This document shows, one piece after another, positions 12,145 to 22,623 of a stretch of DNA of 64,000 nt. The stretch's first letter is position 1. Each line of letters opens with the position of its first letter. A program made the translations under genes and the position numbers. Below the pieces are notes generated by a model. The model did no database searches, was not told where the DNA came from, and saw nothing but the letters and a program-made list of their open reading frames with translations. The DNA comes from Trichobilharzia regenti (lineage: Eukaryota > Platyhelminthes > Trematoda > Strigeidida > Schistosomatidae): NCBI GenBank assembly GCA_944472135.2, contig OX235270.1, positions 118,001,842 to 118,065,841 of the forward strand, written 5' to 3'.

Positions 12145-13722
12145 ATGACGCAGGCTGGTGAAAGCAGCCTTCGGGAAGCCAGTCAGCCGATGTGCCTTCT
12201 TTCGATGAAAGCAAAAGTAAGGATGGGTACCTGGAATGTTCGTACAATGTACGAAACTGGAAAGGCTGCCCAGATAGCCGCTGAAATGAGAAGGTACAGA
12301 ATAGAAGTGTTGGGAATCTGCGAAAGCAGATGGAACGGAACTGGAAGGTGCCAACTACCTACTGGAGAGACAGTAATCTATTCCGGCCACCTAGAGGACA
12401 ACCACGAGCACACCGAGGGAGTGGCCATCATGATGTCACCAACAGCAGCCAAAGCTCTCATGCAGTGGGAACCAATCTCCTCCAGGATAATGACAGCCAG
12501 GTTCAACTCAAAAGGAAGGAAAGTTACAGTCATTCAATGTCAATGCTATGCGCCTACAAACGTCTCAGAACAAGAGAAGAAGGAGGCGTTCTACAGACAA
12601 CTACAAGCAATAATGGACAACGTCCCAAATGGCGATATCAAAATCCTGATGGGCGACATGAATGCGAAGCTGGGAGGAGACAACACAGGAAGAGAACTCA
12701 CCATGGGTCGTGAGGCCCTCGGTGAAATGAACGACAATGGTGAACTCTTCTCAGACTTCTGCGCCTTCAATGATTTGGTGATTGGTGGTAGTGTGTTCAA
12801 ACACAAGGATATACACAAGACGACATGGATTTCACCAGATGGAAACACCAAGAACCAAATAGACTTCATCTCAATTTCAAGAAAGTGGAGACGGAGCCTA
12901 CTGGACACAAGGTCAAGGAGAGGAGCAGATGTGGGTTCAGACCACTATCTAGTAGAAGGGACTTTCAAGGTGAAACTAAAAGCCTCGAGGATAGCTGGGG
13001 ATAGGCCACAATGCAAGTTCAACACTCAATTACTGAAGGACACAACCACAAAAGACACTTTCACTGCAACTGTCAGAGCAAAGCAGGAAACACTACGCGA
13101 CATCACTGAAGAATCATGCGTGGAAGAACATTGGAAGTCTCTGAAGGCGATTCTCAACGAAACGTGTTCAACGGTTCTAGGAAGAAAGAAGAGACAAGAC
13201 AAGGAATGGCTCTCAACGGACACTTGGAAATTAATAGAAGAGAGGAGAATGGTGAAAGAGAAAATGATTCAATGCAAGGACGGACAGGAGAAGGAGACGC
13301 TGAGCTCAACTTACAAAGCACTGGACAAAGAAGTGAAGAAGAGTGCTAGGAAGGACAAAAGACGATTCTACGACAACCTAGCCACTGAAGCTGAGAAGGC
13401 AGCAGGCAAAAGGGACCTGAGGACACTATATCAGATAACCAAATCTCTATCCGGGAAGAGATCAACACAAGCGAAACCTATAAAAGACAGCCAAGGGAAC
13501 CCAATTACCAAGGAAGAAAAACAGATTAAACAATGGGCGGATCACTTCAAAGGACTCTTGAACCGACCATCACCTGCAACCCGTCCAGAAATACCAACAA
13601 CAGCGCGCACACAACTGCAAGTTGACACCAATCCTCCAACGAGAGCTGAAGTCTTGAACGCAATCAAGCTTCTGAAAGCTGGAAAAGCAGCCGGACCAGA
13701 TGGAATACCCCTGAAGCACTGA
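12145..13722 (+). CDS. LINE endonuclease and start of RT (broken ORF, 5' part)
   Basis: 525 codons. Residues 27-267 form an APE-type endonuclease that nicks target DNA for target-primed reverse transcription: TWN (29-31), the metal-binding Glu in CESRW (59-63), YAPTN (135-139), GDMNAKLG (170-177), QIDFI (238-242) and the catalytic SDH (265-267). All are present, so the endonuclease looks intact. The 5-residue stretch VIQCQ before CYAPTN appears to have an extra QC pair. Residues 300-525 lead into the RT, ending with GKAAGPDGIP just before the frame is lost. ATG at 12145 is the first in frame; a later in-frame Met at 12223 (residue 27) would keep the whole domain. The frame breaks in a C run near 13707. 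Confidence 0.88.
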   Translation: MTQAGESSLREASQPMCLLSMKAKVRMGTWNVRTMYETGKAAQIAAEMRRYRIEVLGICESRWNGTGRCQLPTGETVIYSGHLEDNHEHTEGVAIMMSPTAAKALMQWEPISSRIMTARFNSKGRKVTVIQCQCYAPTNVSEQEKKEAFYRQLQAIMDNVPNGDIKILMGDMNAKLGGDNTGRELTMGREALGEMNDNGELFSDFCAFNDLVIGGSVFKHKDIHKTTWISPDGNTKNQIDFISISRKWRRSLLDTRSRRGADVGSDHYLVEGTFKVKLKASRIAGDRPQCKFNTQLLKDTTTKDTFTATVRAKQETLRDITEESCVEEHWKSLKAILNETCSTVLGRKKRQDKEWLSTDTWKLIEERRMVKEKMIQCKDGQEKETLSSTYKALDKEVKKSARKDKRRFYDNLATEAEKAAGKRDLRTLYQITKSLSGKRSTQAKPIKDSQGNPITKEEKQIKQWADHFKGLLNRPSPATRPEIPTTARTQLQVDTNPPTRAEVLNAIKLLKAGKAAGPDGIPLKH

Positions 13723-13747
13723 AAGGGACCCAGAGACTACAGCAGAC

Positions 13748-14908
13748 ATGCTGACTCCATTATTGCAAAAGGTCTGGAAGGAGGGAAAGGTGCCTACTGA
13801 CTGGAGGAAAGGTTACCTCGTGAAACTACCAAAGAAGGGCGACTTAGGACTCTGCAAGAACTGGCGAGGAATCATGCTCCTATCGACGCCAAGTAAAATC
13901 CTGAGTCGCATCATCCTGGAGAGATTAAAGGACGCACTGGAGACAGAACTCCGACCAGAACAAGCTGGATTCAGGAAAGGCAAATCATGTACTGACCAAA
14001 TTGCAACTCTACGCATCATCATCACAGAACAAAGCATGGAATGGCAATCAAACCTCTACCTCAACTTTATAGACTTTGAGAAGGCCTTCGACAGCGTTGA
14101 CCGTGAAGTAATTTGGAAATTACTCGAGTACTATGGCGTACCCCAAATATTCATCAACCTTATTCAACAGCTGTACGACAACGGCACCTGCCAAGTGATC
14201 CACAACGGAAAACTCAGCGAGGCGTTTGGAGTAAACACAGGAGTCAGACAAGGGTGCTTATTATCTATCACCAATGATATTCCTAATTGTGGTGGACTGA
14301 CTGGATTATGCGTCAGACAGTGGGAAACGAGAAGACAGGAATATCCTGGACCGACCGACGTGAAGAACCTAGAAGACCTGGATTTCGCCGTGGATGATTT
14401 ATGTTTGATGTCACACACAATCGAAGACTTACAAGCGAAAACCGACAAACTGGTCGAAGAAGCAGCGGCGAAGACAGGACTCCAGGTGAACATAGACAAG
14501 ACGGAGGTTATGAAAATAACCAACCAACAACAGCAACAACATCCAACGTCAATCACCATCAACGGGAGGGATTTGAAAGAGGTTACTTCATTCATTCACT
14601 TATCTAGGGAGCATTGTCTCAACTACAGGAGTCGGAACGGACGAGGATGTCAAATCGAGAATCGGGAAGGCGAGAAACACATTCATCAGCCTGAAATCAA
14701 TCTGGAAATCTTCGTCACTCAGCATCAACAACAAAATTTCGGATTTTCAATACAAACGTCAAGTCAGTCGTTCTTCTATACGGATCAGAAACTTGGCGGG
14801 CGGGTCACAAAGAATATTTCCAAAAGGCTGCAGACCTTTATTAACAACTGTCTTCGCTCTATACTGAAGATCAGATGGCCGGAAAGAATCACCAACAAGG
14901 AATTATAG
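13748..14908 (+). pseudogene. LINE reverse transcriptase, frame-disrupted
   Basis: 386 codons continuing the upstream ORF in another frame. RT blocks visible: NWRGIMLLS (38-46), EQAGFRKGKSC (71-81), motif A FIDFEKAFDSVDR (107-119) with its Asp, and motif B region GVRQGC (165-170). The frame then slips out and back (LLSITNDIPNCGG). Motif C reads FAVDD at 213-217 instead of the four-residue FADD/FVDD, an inserted codon in the catalytic loop. From about residue 285 the frame is shifted again, then returns at RVTKNISKRLQTF. The final codon is TAG at 14906-14908 where the related copies at 30541 and 47391 have TGG (after the KKL codons), so a Trp became a stop. Confidence 0.85.
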
Positions 14909-15202
14909 GAACAAACAAAGCAAGAACCAATCGCCCAACAAATATGCAGGAGAAAGTGGAGATGGATCGGACACTCGCTGAGGAGACCGCTGGGTGACAT
15001 CGCGCGTCAAGCCCTCGAGTGGAACCCGAAAGGGAAGCGGCGTGTGGGACGTCGAAGGGTGACATGGAGGAGATCGTGTGAAGAGGAGTTGAAAGAATAT
15101 GGACTAACATGGATGCAGGCGAAAAGTAGAACAGAAGACAGAAGCAAATGGAGACGTGCAGTTGAAGCCCTATGTTCCACTAGGAACCCAAGGGAGCAAT
15201 AA
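14909..15202 (+). pseudogene. LINE C-terminal domain downstream of nonsense codon
   Basis: The same frame as the RT continues past the TAG for 97 codons to a natural TAA at 15200-15202. It contains RRKWRWIGH, RQALEWNPKGKRRVG, VTWRRSCEEELK and CSTRNPREQ. This basic C-terminal region is found in all 3'-end copies in the window (21540-21800, 26100-26300, 32540-32790), which shows it belongs to the element. The W-rich KWRWIGH and VTWRRS blocks are the most conserved part and may bind RNA (inference). Confidence 0.85.
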
Positions 15203-15214
15203 TAATAATACTAA

Positions 15215-16380
15215 GATTGGTTCACCATGTGTACTATCAATATATCTTCAACAAAATTCACTGGTGCACTGGCACGGCCCATCGCTATTCCATACACTTT
15301 TCGACAGAAAATGTGGTTTAATTTCAATCAAACATCCTTAGTACTCAGAAACTGGAGACATTTTCAGGCGTTCGTAATACAGTGAAAAGTGATATTTATT
15401 GTTTCCTGTATAGAAAAGCTCAGAAACAAGGATTGTATGCCATACGATGTCACAATGACATTACACAGTGAAGTATTTTCAATTTATCCCTTGGTTGATG
15501 TAACCCTTGCGTTATTGAATGTGCACTGAGATCAAGAACAATAAAGTATCAGGTTAACTTTAAGACATTGAAGCATTTTGCTTCAGAATTTTCACTACTT
15601 TTTGCTCCTTTTAGTAAGGTAGAAATTCGTTGATTCATCTAGATATTGAGATTCATCACCGATTCCACTTGCTGAAGTTCCATTAGAACTCGTTAAAATT
15701 TAATAGGTTACATATTGACACTGCTTTATGTTCTTTTTCATTCTGGTATATGTAAGTGAAAATGTAAATGCACTTCATTCTCTTTTATCTCAATGAACCC
15801 ACTTGAATTCAGTGTTCAGTGTCTTGAGGATGAATGATTTGGAAATCCCTTATACAACCATGATGAACATAATCCACTTGACATAATATGACGTCAAATT
15901 TTGTTTAAAAAGTAAATGAAACCCTTAAAATTGGAAGACTAAATTGAAATATTGAAACTCTGAATCATTTAACAAGGTGAAACAGACATCAAAAATATTT
16001 TGAATTAAACTCATTTTTACTCCCGAATATGTTGAGCTAAAATCTAAATACCCCTGGCGGATGATTTGCTCCTGTCGAATGTAATGACGATACCATAGGA
16101 TTGATCTGCACTGACTGACAGCTTAAGCAAAATAAGTGAAACCGTTGGTATGGGGGGGGAGGGTGGAGACCTAATCGATATGCTTTTGAAGTCCCATTGA
16201 CTGAGCTGCCTGGAAAAGTGTTACACATACTAACCTCGTTGAACAATGCTAGCTGAAACACGGCTAGGTTAGCAAAAAGATAAGGGTGAAGAAAGAAAAG
16301 AATAGTCACTAATCCATGCAATCTTCAACTGTTATTGTGAGCCATATAAACAGCTTATGTCATCAGGATACCAAGAATCA
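15215..16380. other. No gene or repeat recognised
   Basis: AT-rich DNA. A G-run and a short basic frame near 16140-16320 are not supported as genes. Confidence 0.5.
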
Positions 16381-16566
16381 TGTACGTCGGTGGCACAGCG
16401 GTTAGGACTCTTGCCGATCATACATATGGTCTGGAGTTCGATGCTCTGTCGACGCATACCTGATATCTATGACCGGCCTGCAAAATTTGGGCTACGGGTA
16501 TCACATGCTCGAAATTCCATACCTGTACCAAAAATAGTGTGGAATCAAGCTGTAATAAAAAAATAA
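16381..16566 (+). mobile_element. tRNA-headed SINE, type A
   Basis: Head GTCGGTGGCACAGCGGTTAGG (A-box-like) and GGAGTTCGATGC (a worn B box). Body GATATCTATGACCGGCCTGC, then TTTGGGCTAC, and tail AAATTCCATACCTGTACC...GTGTGGAATCAAGCTGTAAT with an A-rich end. The tail matches the 3' end of the element at 41667-42278. No target duplication was clear by eye. Confidence 0.85.
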
Positions 16567-17330
16567 ACTAACAGCAGAGTTAAGCCTTGAAAATTAGCTT
16601 CAGTTCTGCTTAGTAATGACCATCAATATACCAACGTGTAAACGTGTACTACATAAAAGTTAGTGAGGATTTTTCAAAAAGATCGTTAATTAGTTTTAAA
16701 TTTAAAAAAATTTTATTGATATATATTTATAATAATTAACATAGTTAATTAGTATTTGCATGCAAACTTAGAAATGGGAAACTGTTCCCCTCAATCTCAT
16801 TTCAGTTTACTGTTTCATTGAACTGTACTCACTAATGGTTTCTAACAATACAGCCATTATTTAGTGTAGATATCTGCTTAAATAATTTAGCTGCCTAAAT
16901 TTCCATATAGTAAAACGTATATAAAGTTTACTTTATTTCGCTATTGTCTGAATCATGCAGTTATGTCTATGGATCACAATATCAGCTCACGCCCATTTCT
17001 AAATAGATTTCAACATTTTTGTATGATTTTTTCTAAGGGAATTGAGAGCATGTTTTGGAAAGCACAATATCCTTCTGTGCTGTGTATTACTAATTATTAA
17101 TTTACTTGGGGATTGTTCGCGAAGGGGTGAATATTTTACAATAAAACTCACTGAAAATGCCACACTGTGTATACGAGTATTATTCAGAATGAAGCAGTTT
17201 TAGCAGTAAATAATCCCCCCTCCTAAATTAACTAGCATATAGAATCCTGCAGTCATCACTGAATGCTGACCTTCCTTGTTTAAGTCAATTTGTTAATCTG
17301 AAGGTTAGCAGTCAAGCATCCCCACCACTT
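16567..17330. other. No gene or repeat recognised
   Basis: Low-complexity AT-rich DNA without supported features. A worn family-2-like stretch follows at about 17330-17480 (CCCAGTACTC, then TTGTTCTCTAAATGATG on plus), too weak to list separately. Confidence 0.45.
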
Positions 17331-17619
17331 GCCATGCTGTCGTGTTACGTTCGGTTGTTCGTGCATGACCAGCCAACCCATATCTTGAAAATTCTACGTT
17401 CGATTCTTTATTGCTTCACTGATGAATACTACTGAAGCCTCCCAGTACTCTTTGATTTTCCGTTGTTCTCTAAATGATGTCCACCCGTGAACTAACTCCA
17501 AATCAATCAAAACACTATAACTAACACTTAAATACACAATAAAAGTGTGGTCAGAAAACAGTCAGCCCATTTAAACCTTCTTTCAGCTGAAAGATTCTCA
17601 TCATACTCAATCAGTTAAT

Positions 17620-18075
17620 TGGTGGATGGTGACTAGCAGTGGAATCCAGGATGTGCATTTCGTTCTATTTGGAGCTCGTCGGCTGGCGGATGTATCTGCA
17701 TTCCGCAGTGAGTGGTGATTTCCCCACCGAGACTCAGACACATAGTTTCAAACGCCAGAGCGTTATCCACCAGACCAATAGCGTTACAAGAGAGCCACCT
17801 CTTGCGCAACGGGTGGCACAGTGGTTAGAACGCTCGCCAACCATGCACATGGTCCGAGATTCAATCCCCTGCCGACGAACACCTGATATCTATGGTCGGC
17901 CTGCAAAATTTGGGCTACTGATATCCATGCTGAAAATTCCATACTTGTACCAAAAATACAGTGTGGAATCAAGCTGTAATCAAAAATTTAAAAACATAAA
18001 TATAAATTATTCAATTGAATTTTAGATTTTCCCGTCGATTGATTGGACCGAAGTGTTCGGTCTCAGGTTTACATA
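17620..18075 (-). mobile_element. Sm-alpha-type copy, minus half of pair, split by a SINE
   Basis: Minus-strand copy from GGTGGATGGTGACTAGC (plus view) through the ribozyme (17633-17690) and the tRNA-like head (17740-17804). It is then interrupted by a type A SINE and resumes with AATTGAATTTTAGATTTTCC...GACCGAAGTG at 18012-18060, the block that lies upstream of the head in other units. The core on minus reads CCGACGA, with U4 changed. Confidence 0.75.
17805..18000 (+). mobile_element. tRNA-headed SINE, type A, nested in Sm-alpha
   Basis: Carries GGTGGCACAGTGGTTAG, the GATATCTATGGTCGGCCTGC body, and the full type A tail TTCCATACTTGTACC...GTGTGGAATCAAGCTGTAAT. The B box is worn (GATTCAATCCCC). 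It sits in the 5' portion of a minus-strand hammerhead element, the second case of a SINE inside a Sm-alpha copy in this window. The target duplication is not clear because the junction resembles the SINE head. Confidence 0.8.
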
Positions 18076-18087
18076 TCGGCCTAAATA

Positions 18088-18365
18088 GTTTGGTGGATAA
18101 CGCTCTGTAGTTTGAAACTATGGGCACTGGGTTCGAGACTCGGTGGGGACATCACCACTCACTGCGGAATGCAGGTTCATCCAGATGACGAGTCATAAAT
18201 AGGATGAAATGCGCATCCTGGATCCCACTGCTAATCACTGTCCATCAGTTTACTTCTAACTATATCCCCAGGCATCTTCGAAGCATCTTCACAACAAGCC
18301 GACATGTCAACCTGAGAATGAGCACTTCGGTCTAATCAAGTGATGGGAAAATTTAAAATTGAATT
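18088..18365 (+). mobile_element. Sm-alpha-type copy, plus half of pair
   Basis: Head: TTTGGTGGATAACG and CTGGGTTCGAGACTC. Ribozyme at about 18177-18222: CATCCAGATGACGAGTC, stem II loop ATAAATAGGAT, GAAATGCGCATC, CTGGAT. The core is AUGACGA (C3 changed to A) and stem II is weakened. The 3' region with GAGCACTTCGGTC and GATGGGAAAAT is present. It is arranged head-to-head with the copy at 17620-18075. Confidence 0.8.
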
Positions 18366-18490
18366 AAATACTCAATCAGTGTTCACTTTAAATCCACTAT
18401 TTATTCCAACAAATAACAAAATAAAACTTTTTTATTGTGTATTATGCCTAAATTTGATACTTAGACATTACAGATGGTCCTCATACAGAC

Positions 18491-18717
18491 TATAATGAAA
18501 AAAACACGTAGATCAGCGAAGACGCTCTTTTCAGAGAACTCATTTTCTTTACCTTTTCAATCCCATTTATGTACAATTTTCTCCATGAAAAAAAGTAGTA
18601 AAAAAAGTGATGAGTTGTCACAGACATCGTTGTTTACATGAGTCACTGTACCAGAGGAGTTGAATAAGTAAGTGTATTGGAATTACTTAAGATGAATAAT
18701 TTAATGAGTGAGTTGTG
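18491..18717 (+). repeat. Left arm of 227-bp inverted repeat around a PLE endonuclease
   Basis: Matches the reverse complement of 19091-19316 almost throughout, e.g. ACACGTAGATCAGCGAAGACG against CGTCTTCGCTGATCTACGTG, and CAGAGGAGTTGAATAAGTAAG against its complement. The spacer holds a PLE GIY-YIG remnant. The arms could be inverted terminal repeats of a PLE or a local inverted duplication. Confidence 0.85.
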
Positions 18718-18992
18718 ATCAGGATGCAGGAATGAGATTGAATGACTATTGTTGACAAGGTGTTCAACTATCACACTCCTTACGCAGCCACTCTTACTTT
18801 TCTGCAGTGTTCTTGCACCCTTCTGGACAGGATATGCGTCGAACGACAAATGTACCTGGTTTCTAAGCAATAGGTGAACTGATGATATATGTACACAGAA
18901 GTTAAGAAAACCAGAGTTATGCATGCGAAAGAAAATTGTTCAACCACTCTAACTGTCATGGCAACAATCTTGCTGATTTCTACTGACTTCAC
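18640..18992 (-). pseudogene. Penelope-like element, GIY-YIG endonuclease remnant
   Basis: One minus frame reads RYICRSTHILSRRVQEHCRK, the YIGRSTR..SRRVQEH pattern of PLE endonucleases with Gly replaced by Cys. Another minus frame continues with VIVEHLVNNSHS, matching the EHL..SGH block of the copy at 19835-20092. A frame change between the two parts marks a dead copy. It lies between inverted repeat arms; the C-terminal end runs into the left arm. Confidence 0.65.
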
Positions 18993-19090
18993 TTTTGTTT
19001 GCTTGTTTTTTGAACTCCTTCTAACTCTTGTATTCCTTTAGAACTCTTACATAATTCCATATTTTCATTATTTTTTGTACATCCATATGA

Positions 19091-19316
19091 CAACTCACTC
19101 ATTAAATTATTTATCTTAATAAGTAATTCCAATACACTTACTTATTCAACTCCTCTGGTACAGTGACTAACGTAAACAACGATGTCTGTGACAACTCATC
19201 ACTTTTGTTACTACTTTTTTTCATGGAGAAAATTGTACATAAATGGGATTGAGAAGGTAAAGAAAATGAGTTCTCTGAAAAGAGCGTCTTCGCTGATCTA
19301 CGTGTTTTTTTTTTCA
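19091..19316 (-). repeat. Right arm of 227-bp inverted repeat
   Basis: Reverse complement of 18491-18717, with a few substitutions and a longer T run at its outer end (about 19304-19315). The two arms would form a long hairpin around the PLE endonuclease remnant. Confidence 0.85.
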
Positions 19317-19329
19317 TAGTTATTAAGAA

Positions 19330-19440
19330 CGTCTTCATCAGTATTACTGGAGAGTCCCAAACTAGGACGAAACAGCTGTCCAGTCCTTCCAGCTTTTCCA
19401 ATGGTTCTCTAACCAATGTCAGCTCATGATGAAATCCTGT
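19330..19440 (+). mobile_element. Second hammerhead SINE family, 3' part
   Basis: Reads TACTGGAGAGTCCCAAACTAGGAC, then GAAACAGCTGTC and CAGT, then the family tail GGTTCTCTAACC...GATGAAATCCTG. Stem II (GTCC/GGAC) and the stem III/cleavage region (ACAG/CTGT then C) are perfect, but the CUGAUGA core half is damaged (TGGAGAG). The tRNA-like head is missing. It begins just outside the right PLE repeat arm. Confidence 0.7.
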
Positions 19441-19834
19441 AAAAAAACAAGATTAATTAGACAGCAGCTAAAGTAATATTGAGTTAGTAAGTAAGATGAC
19501 GCAAAATAGTTCACTAAAATGTTTCAACTTAGGTCAGGAAAGCAACAGAGGTAATTACGGGTAGAGACTAAGTAGAGGTGGGGTACAGAATAATCCCATT
19601 TGAATTAGGACTAAAAATAAGGAAATAAATTGGATGACGTAACATAAATGACTAGAAATTGAGAGTCGGTCAAGTCAGTAACAGTGGTAAAGGAGTGTAG
19701 AAATTAAATCAGCTGGGGGTAGCGGACAGGAAAATTGAAAATGTAAAATATTACAATTGAGAAAACAAAATAATACTAATGTGGTGACAGAAGAAAAGAT
19801 TGGGTAGAATTTACTTGTTGGGTACTAAGATAGA

Positions 19835-20092
19835 TTAAGTCCATTGCAAGTGTAGTGATTGAACGAACTTCTTCTGTATGCAGAGTTCAGGACATAGTGA
19901 GTGAATCGCCATTGCCTCTGCAGTTTGAAGAAGTGTGATTCGTACACTTTTAGGAAGACTGCTTCGTATTCTGTAGACGACTTTGAAGTCTGTTTGGGGT
20001 GAAGCTTGGTGTCCGGAATCTATCAGATGTTCTAAGACACAGCTGCGGGGGCATCGATTTTCTTTTTTGCCATTTATTAGTAAACTAACCAT
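19835..20092 (-). pseudogene. Penelope-like element, endonuclease C-terminus
   Basis: 85-codon minus frame with CVLEHLIDSGH, FKVVYR, and AEAMAIHSLCPELCIQKKF followed by a final W. This spacing of an EH..SGH block, a hydrophobic strand and a closing EA.AI...P.LC.QK block is typical of the C-terminus of PLE GIY-YIG endonucleases. The catalytic YIG part is missing upstream, so this is a fragment. It is a second copy, not the missing part of the one at 18640-18992, because both hold the EHL block. Confidence 0.65.
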
Positions 20093-20099
20093 AATCCCT

Positions 20100-21030
20100 T
20101 CTTGATCCGAGCTTAACCCTTATCTATGCTTAACCTAAGCCTAGTCTAACCTTAACTGAAGCTACTGGCAGTAAATGGTGGTCATTTAGGTGAATATCAC
20201 TTTTACTTTGAGAAACTGGGAGTTAGTTAGTCTGGCAACATTTTAAACAAGGATATGCTGTGTATTATTGCTCTGCTGCAAACATTGTTCTGATGAACAT
20301 GCTACAGTTAATCTGGTTTCATTGATTTACTCTGATTGTTGGGTTGAAGGTGATTAATACTCTCTTTCGGTTGATTGTCATAACCTCATTAGCTAGTCAC
20401 AGTGAGCTTTGTGACTAAAGATGTACAGCACTGATGTTTTTTTTCGGTTCTTGACGAAATCTTATTTGAAATCTGTCAGGTCCCCACGAAATCATATTAT
20501 GCCGATGAAGTATCTCTTTCTAAACTAATGGGCAACAATCGAATTCTAATTGACTACGAATTCAGTTTGAATGAAAATTAGGTGATGTTTAGGATGAGAG
20601 TTGAACTTCTTCTTTCTTATTGATTTGATTCTATCCCTGAAATGGGTTGATCACTGAGATTCAAAAGAAACTTGTGCCGTGAGGAGAATGGAGGAAATGT
20701 AATGAATTTATACTGGCTTGATTTAAGCGGGCAACACATTATAAAGTATGATACTATTCAGCAAAATGATTGCTCCACTGAATTGTCTGGAACAGATATG
20801 TCAGGATACGAGGTTATAAGCCACATTTTTATTGTACTGGGATTAATTAAACTATCTAACTATTCACTCTGGGGTGGGTGGGGGTAGCATTGGAACCTTA
20901 GACCTATTGACTTACAGTTCAACACTCGAGGTTGCGAGAAACATCCGATCTTAGTCTAATATATATGGCTTGCACATTTATCAGTGTTTACACCTTTCTT
21001 CAGTGCTTCATCTGGTTAACAAGCACTTCG
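20100..21030. other. No gene recognised; degenerate TAACC-like run
   Basis: At about 20108-20155 there is a run of degenerate CTTAACC/CTAACC units. The rest is AT-rich with no supported gene. Confidence 0.45.
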
Positions 21031-21035
21031 AGCAA

Positions 21036-21825
21036 ATTTGGGGGATATGCAAGTGAAAAGTAACAAGTTGGCAGAAGAAGCATCAAAGATAGGACTTCAC
21101 GTGAACATAGATAAAACAGAGATAATGAAGATTCCTAGCCAACATCAACAACACCAACAGACCACAATAAGCATAAATGGGAAGAACCTGAAAGAAACAA
21201 CCTCCTTCACCTACCGACATGGGAAGCATCGTCTCAACTACAGGCGGAACTGACGAGGACATCAAAGCCAGAATCGGAAAAGCAAGACAAGCTTTCATTA
21301 CTCTCAAATCTGTGTGGAGGTCAACAGCACTCAGCATCAAAAATAAGATCCGGATTTTCAACTCCAATGTGATGTCTGTGCTGCTCCCCATACGGATCAG
21401 AGACTTGGCGAGTCATAAAGAGCATCTCAAACAAACTTCAAACCTTCATTAACAGCTGTCTCCGCTCAATACTCAAGATCAGATGGCCAGAAAAGATCAG
21501 CAACAGGGATCTCTGGGAGCGAACCAATCAGGAACCGATTGTGAAACAAATAGGCAGAAAGAAATGGTGATGGATTGGCCATACGCTGAGGAAGCCATCA
21601 AGTGACATCACTAGACAAGCCATTGCTCGAGTGGAACCCGAAAGGGAGGCGGCGAGTTGGTCGTCCAAGGGTGACTTGGAGGAGGTCGTGCGAGGAGGAG
21701 ATGAAAGCATGTGGACATACCTGGAGCAGGGTGAAAAAGTTGTCAGAAAACCGAAGTCAATGGAGGTGCGCAGCTGAAGCCCTATGTTCCTCTAGGAACT
21801 AAAGGATACAATAATAATATAAATA
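21036..21825 (+). mobile_element. 5'-truncated RTE LINE copy
   Basis: Begins in the RT downstream region with GDMQVKSNKLAEEAS and NIDKTEIMKI. It continues in a shifted frame with GSIVSTTGGTDEDIKAR and IRIFNSNV, and ends with the C-terminal KWxWIGH, VTWRRSCEEEM and CSSRN blocks plus an ACAATAATAAT tail. The extra A in GGGAAGC near 21221 shifts the frame; the copy at 31828 has the same insertion. The tail reads AACTAAAGGATACAATAAT, a different subfamily from the LINE at 11934 (AACCCAAGGGAGCAATAAT). Confidence 0.88.
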
Positions 21826-22013
21826 CTAATATCTACCTGTCTTAAATCATTTATTTATTATTATTATCATCTTCTGTGTAAACTTAGAACGTCTAAATTT
21901 AATGGATCGATAGGTCTCTGTCTTTGTAAGGGATATAATCAGATGCATTTTATAATCTGTCTGAAATCATCTGTAAATATTTCTCCTGTTATACGTGTCA
22001 GGTATCTTCTTCT

Positions 22014-22243
22014 TTCATTCCATTACGTTCGCAGTGGAACATTGGGCTTCAAGCTAGAGCTTAGAAGTTTCGGCAGCAGTGGTGTTTATTTTTACAGGAT
22101 GGGGTTGCTAGCCTCATGACCAACCTTTCCTCTTTACCAGTCTAATTACTGGTTCAGCGAGGTGAAGGAGTGCATCCACCGGGGATCGAACCCCGAAGCA
22201 GATGCATGGTTGGTGGGCATTTTATCTCTGTGCCACTGACGCA
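22014..22243 (-). mobile_element. tRNA-headed SINE, type B
   Basis: Plus view: CATTACGTTCGCAGTGGAAC...GGGCTTCAAGC (LINE-like 3' tail), ACAGGATGGGGTTGCTAGCC...CCAACCTTTCC (body), then ACCGGGGATCGAACCCCG (inverted B box) and GTGCCACTGACGC (inverted A box). The body resembles the 5' UTR of the RTE LINE at 11985-12070. Confidence 0.85.
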
Positions 22244-22623
22244 AAGGTGTAGATTCAATTGTAGATTCAATGAACAAGCATCAATAATTGTGCGTTTGTG
22301 CATGCATTCAGGTTTCTGAGATTTTCTCGAAGCTGTTCGTCTTTCTGGAACCAACCATTCTACACTTAGCTAAATCTCAGTAGTGACTATTAGTGTAATT
22401 CAGAACGAGAGTTTCGTTCTCTCTCAAAGTTCGTTATCTGGGAATACCTCGATCGCGGTGAGTAAAGGTATTTCAAGATTGTTCTTGTTTCACTAGGTAC
22501 TCAGACGATTCTTATTAGCCATTACTAATCAAATCACATCAAATTAACCTCAAAACATAATCAAAGTGTCTGAACTAACAGGGACTAAACATTTAGGTAG
22601 AATGTGACCAAAGTGAGGACAAT

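Larger units (their letters stand above)
11934..15205 (+). mobile_element. Full-length RTE-clade LINE (SR2/Perere-3-like)
   Basis: A complete 3.27-kb non-LTR retrotransposon: a GC-richer 5' UTR (about 11934-12144), a single long coding region with APE-type endonuclease then reverse transcriptase and a C-terminal domain, and an (AAT)n-type tail. The 9-bp sequence TAATACTAA occurs at 11925-11933 and 15206-15214, a target-site duplication marking both ends. Size, order of domains and the short tail repeat fit the RTE clade. Coding breaks: one-base losses around 13707-13727, a shifted stretch at about 14265-14330, a shifted stretch about 14600-14795, and a nonsense codon at 14906-14908. The copy is therefore defective in cis, though structurally entire. 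Confidence 0.92.

Noticed and set aside
12330..12713. 127-codon frame and several minus-strand frames over 12.0-15.1 kb
   Set aside because: Shadow frames of the LINE endonuclease and RT.
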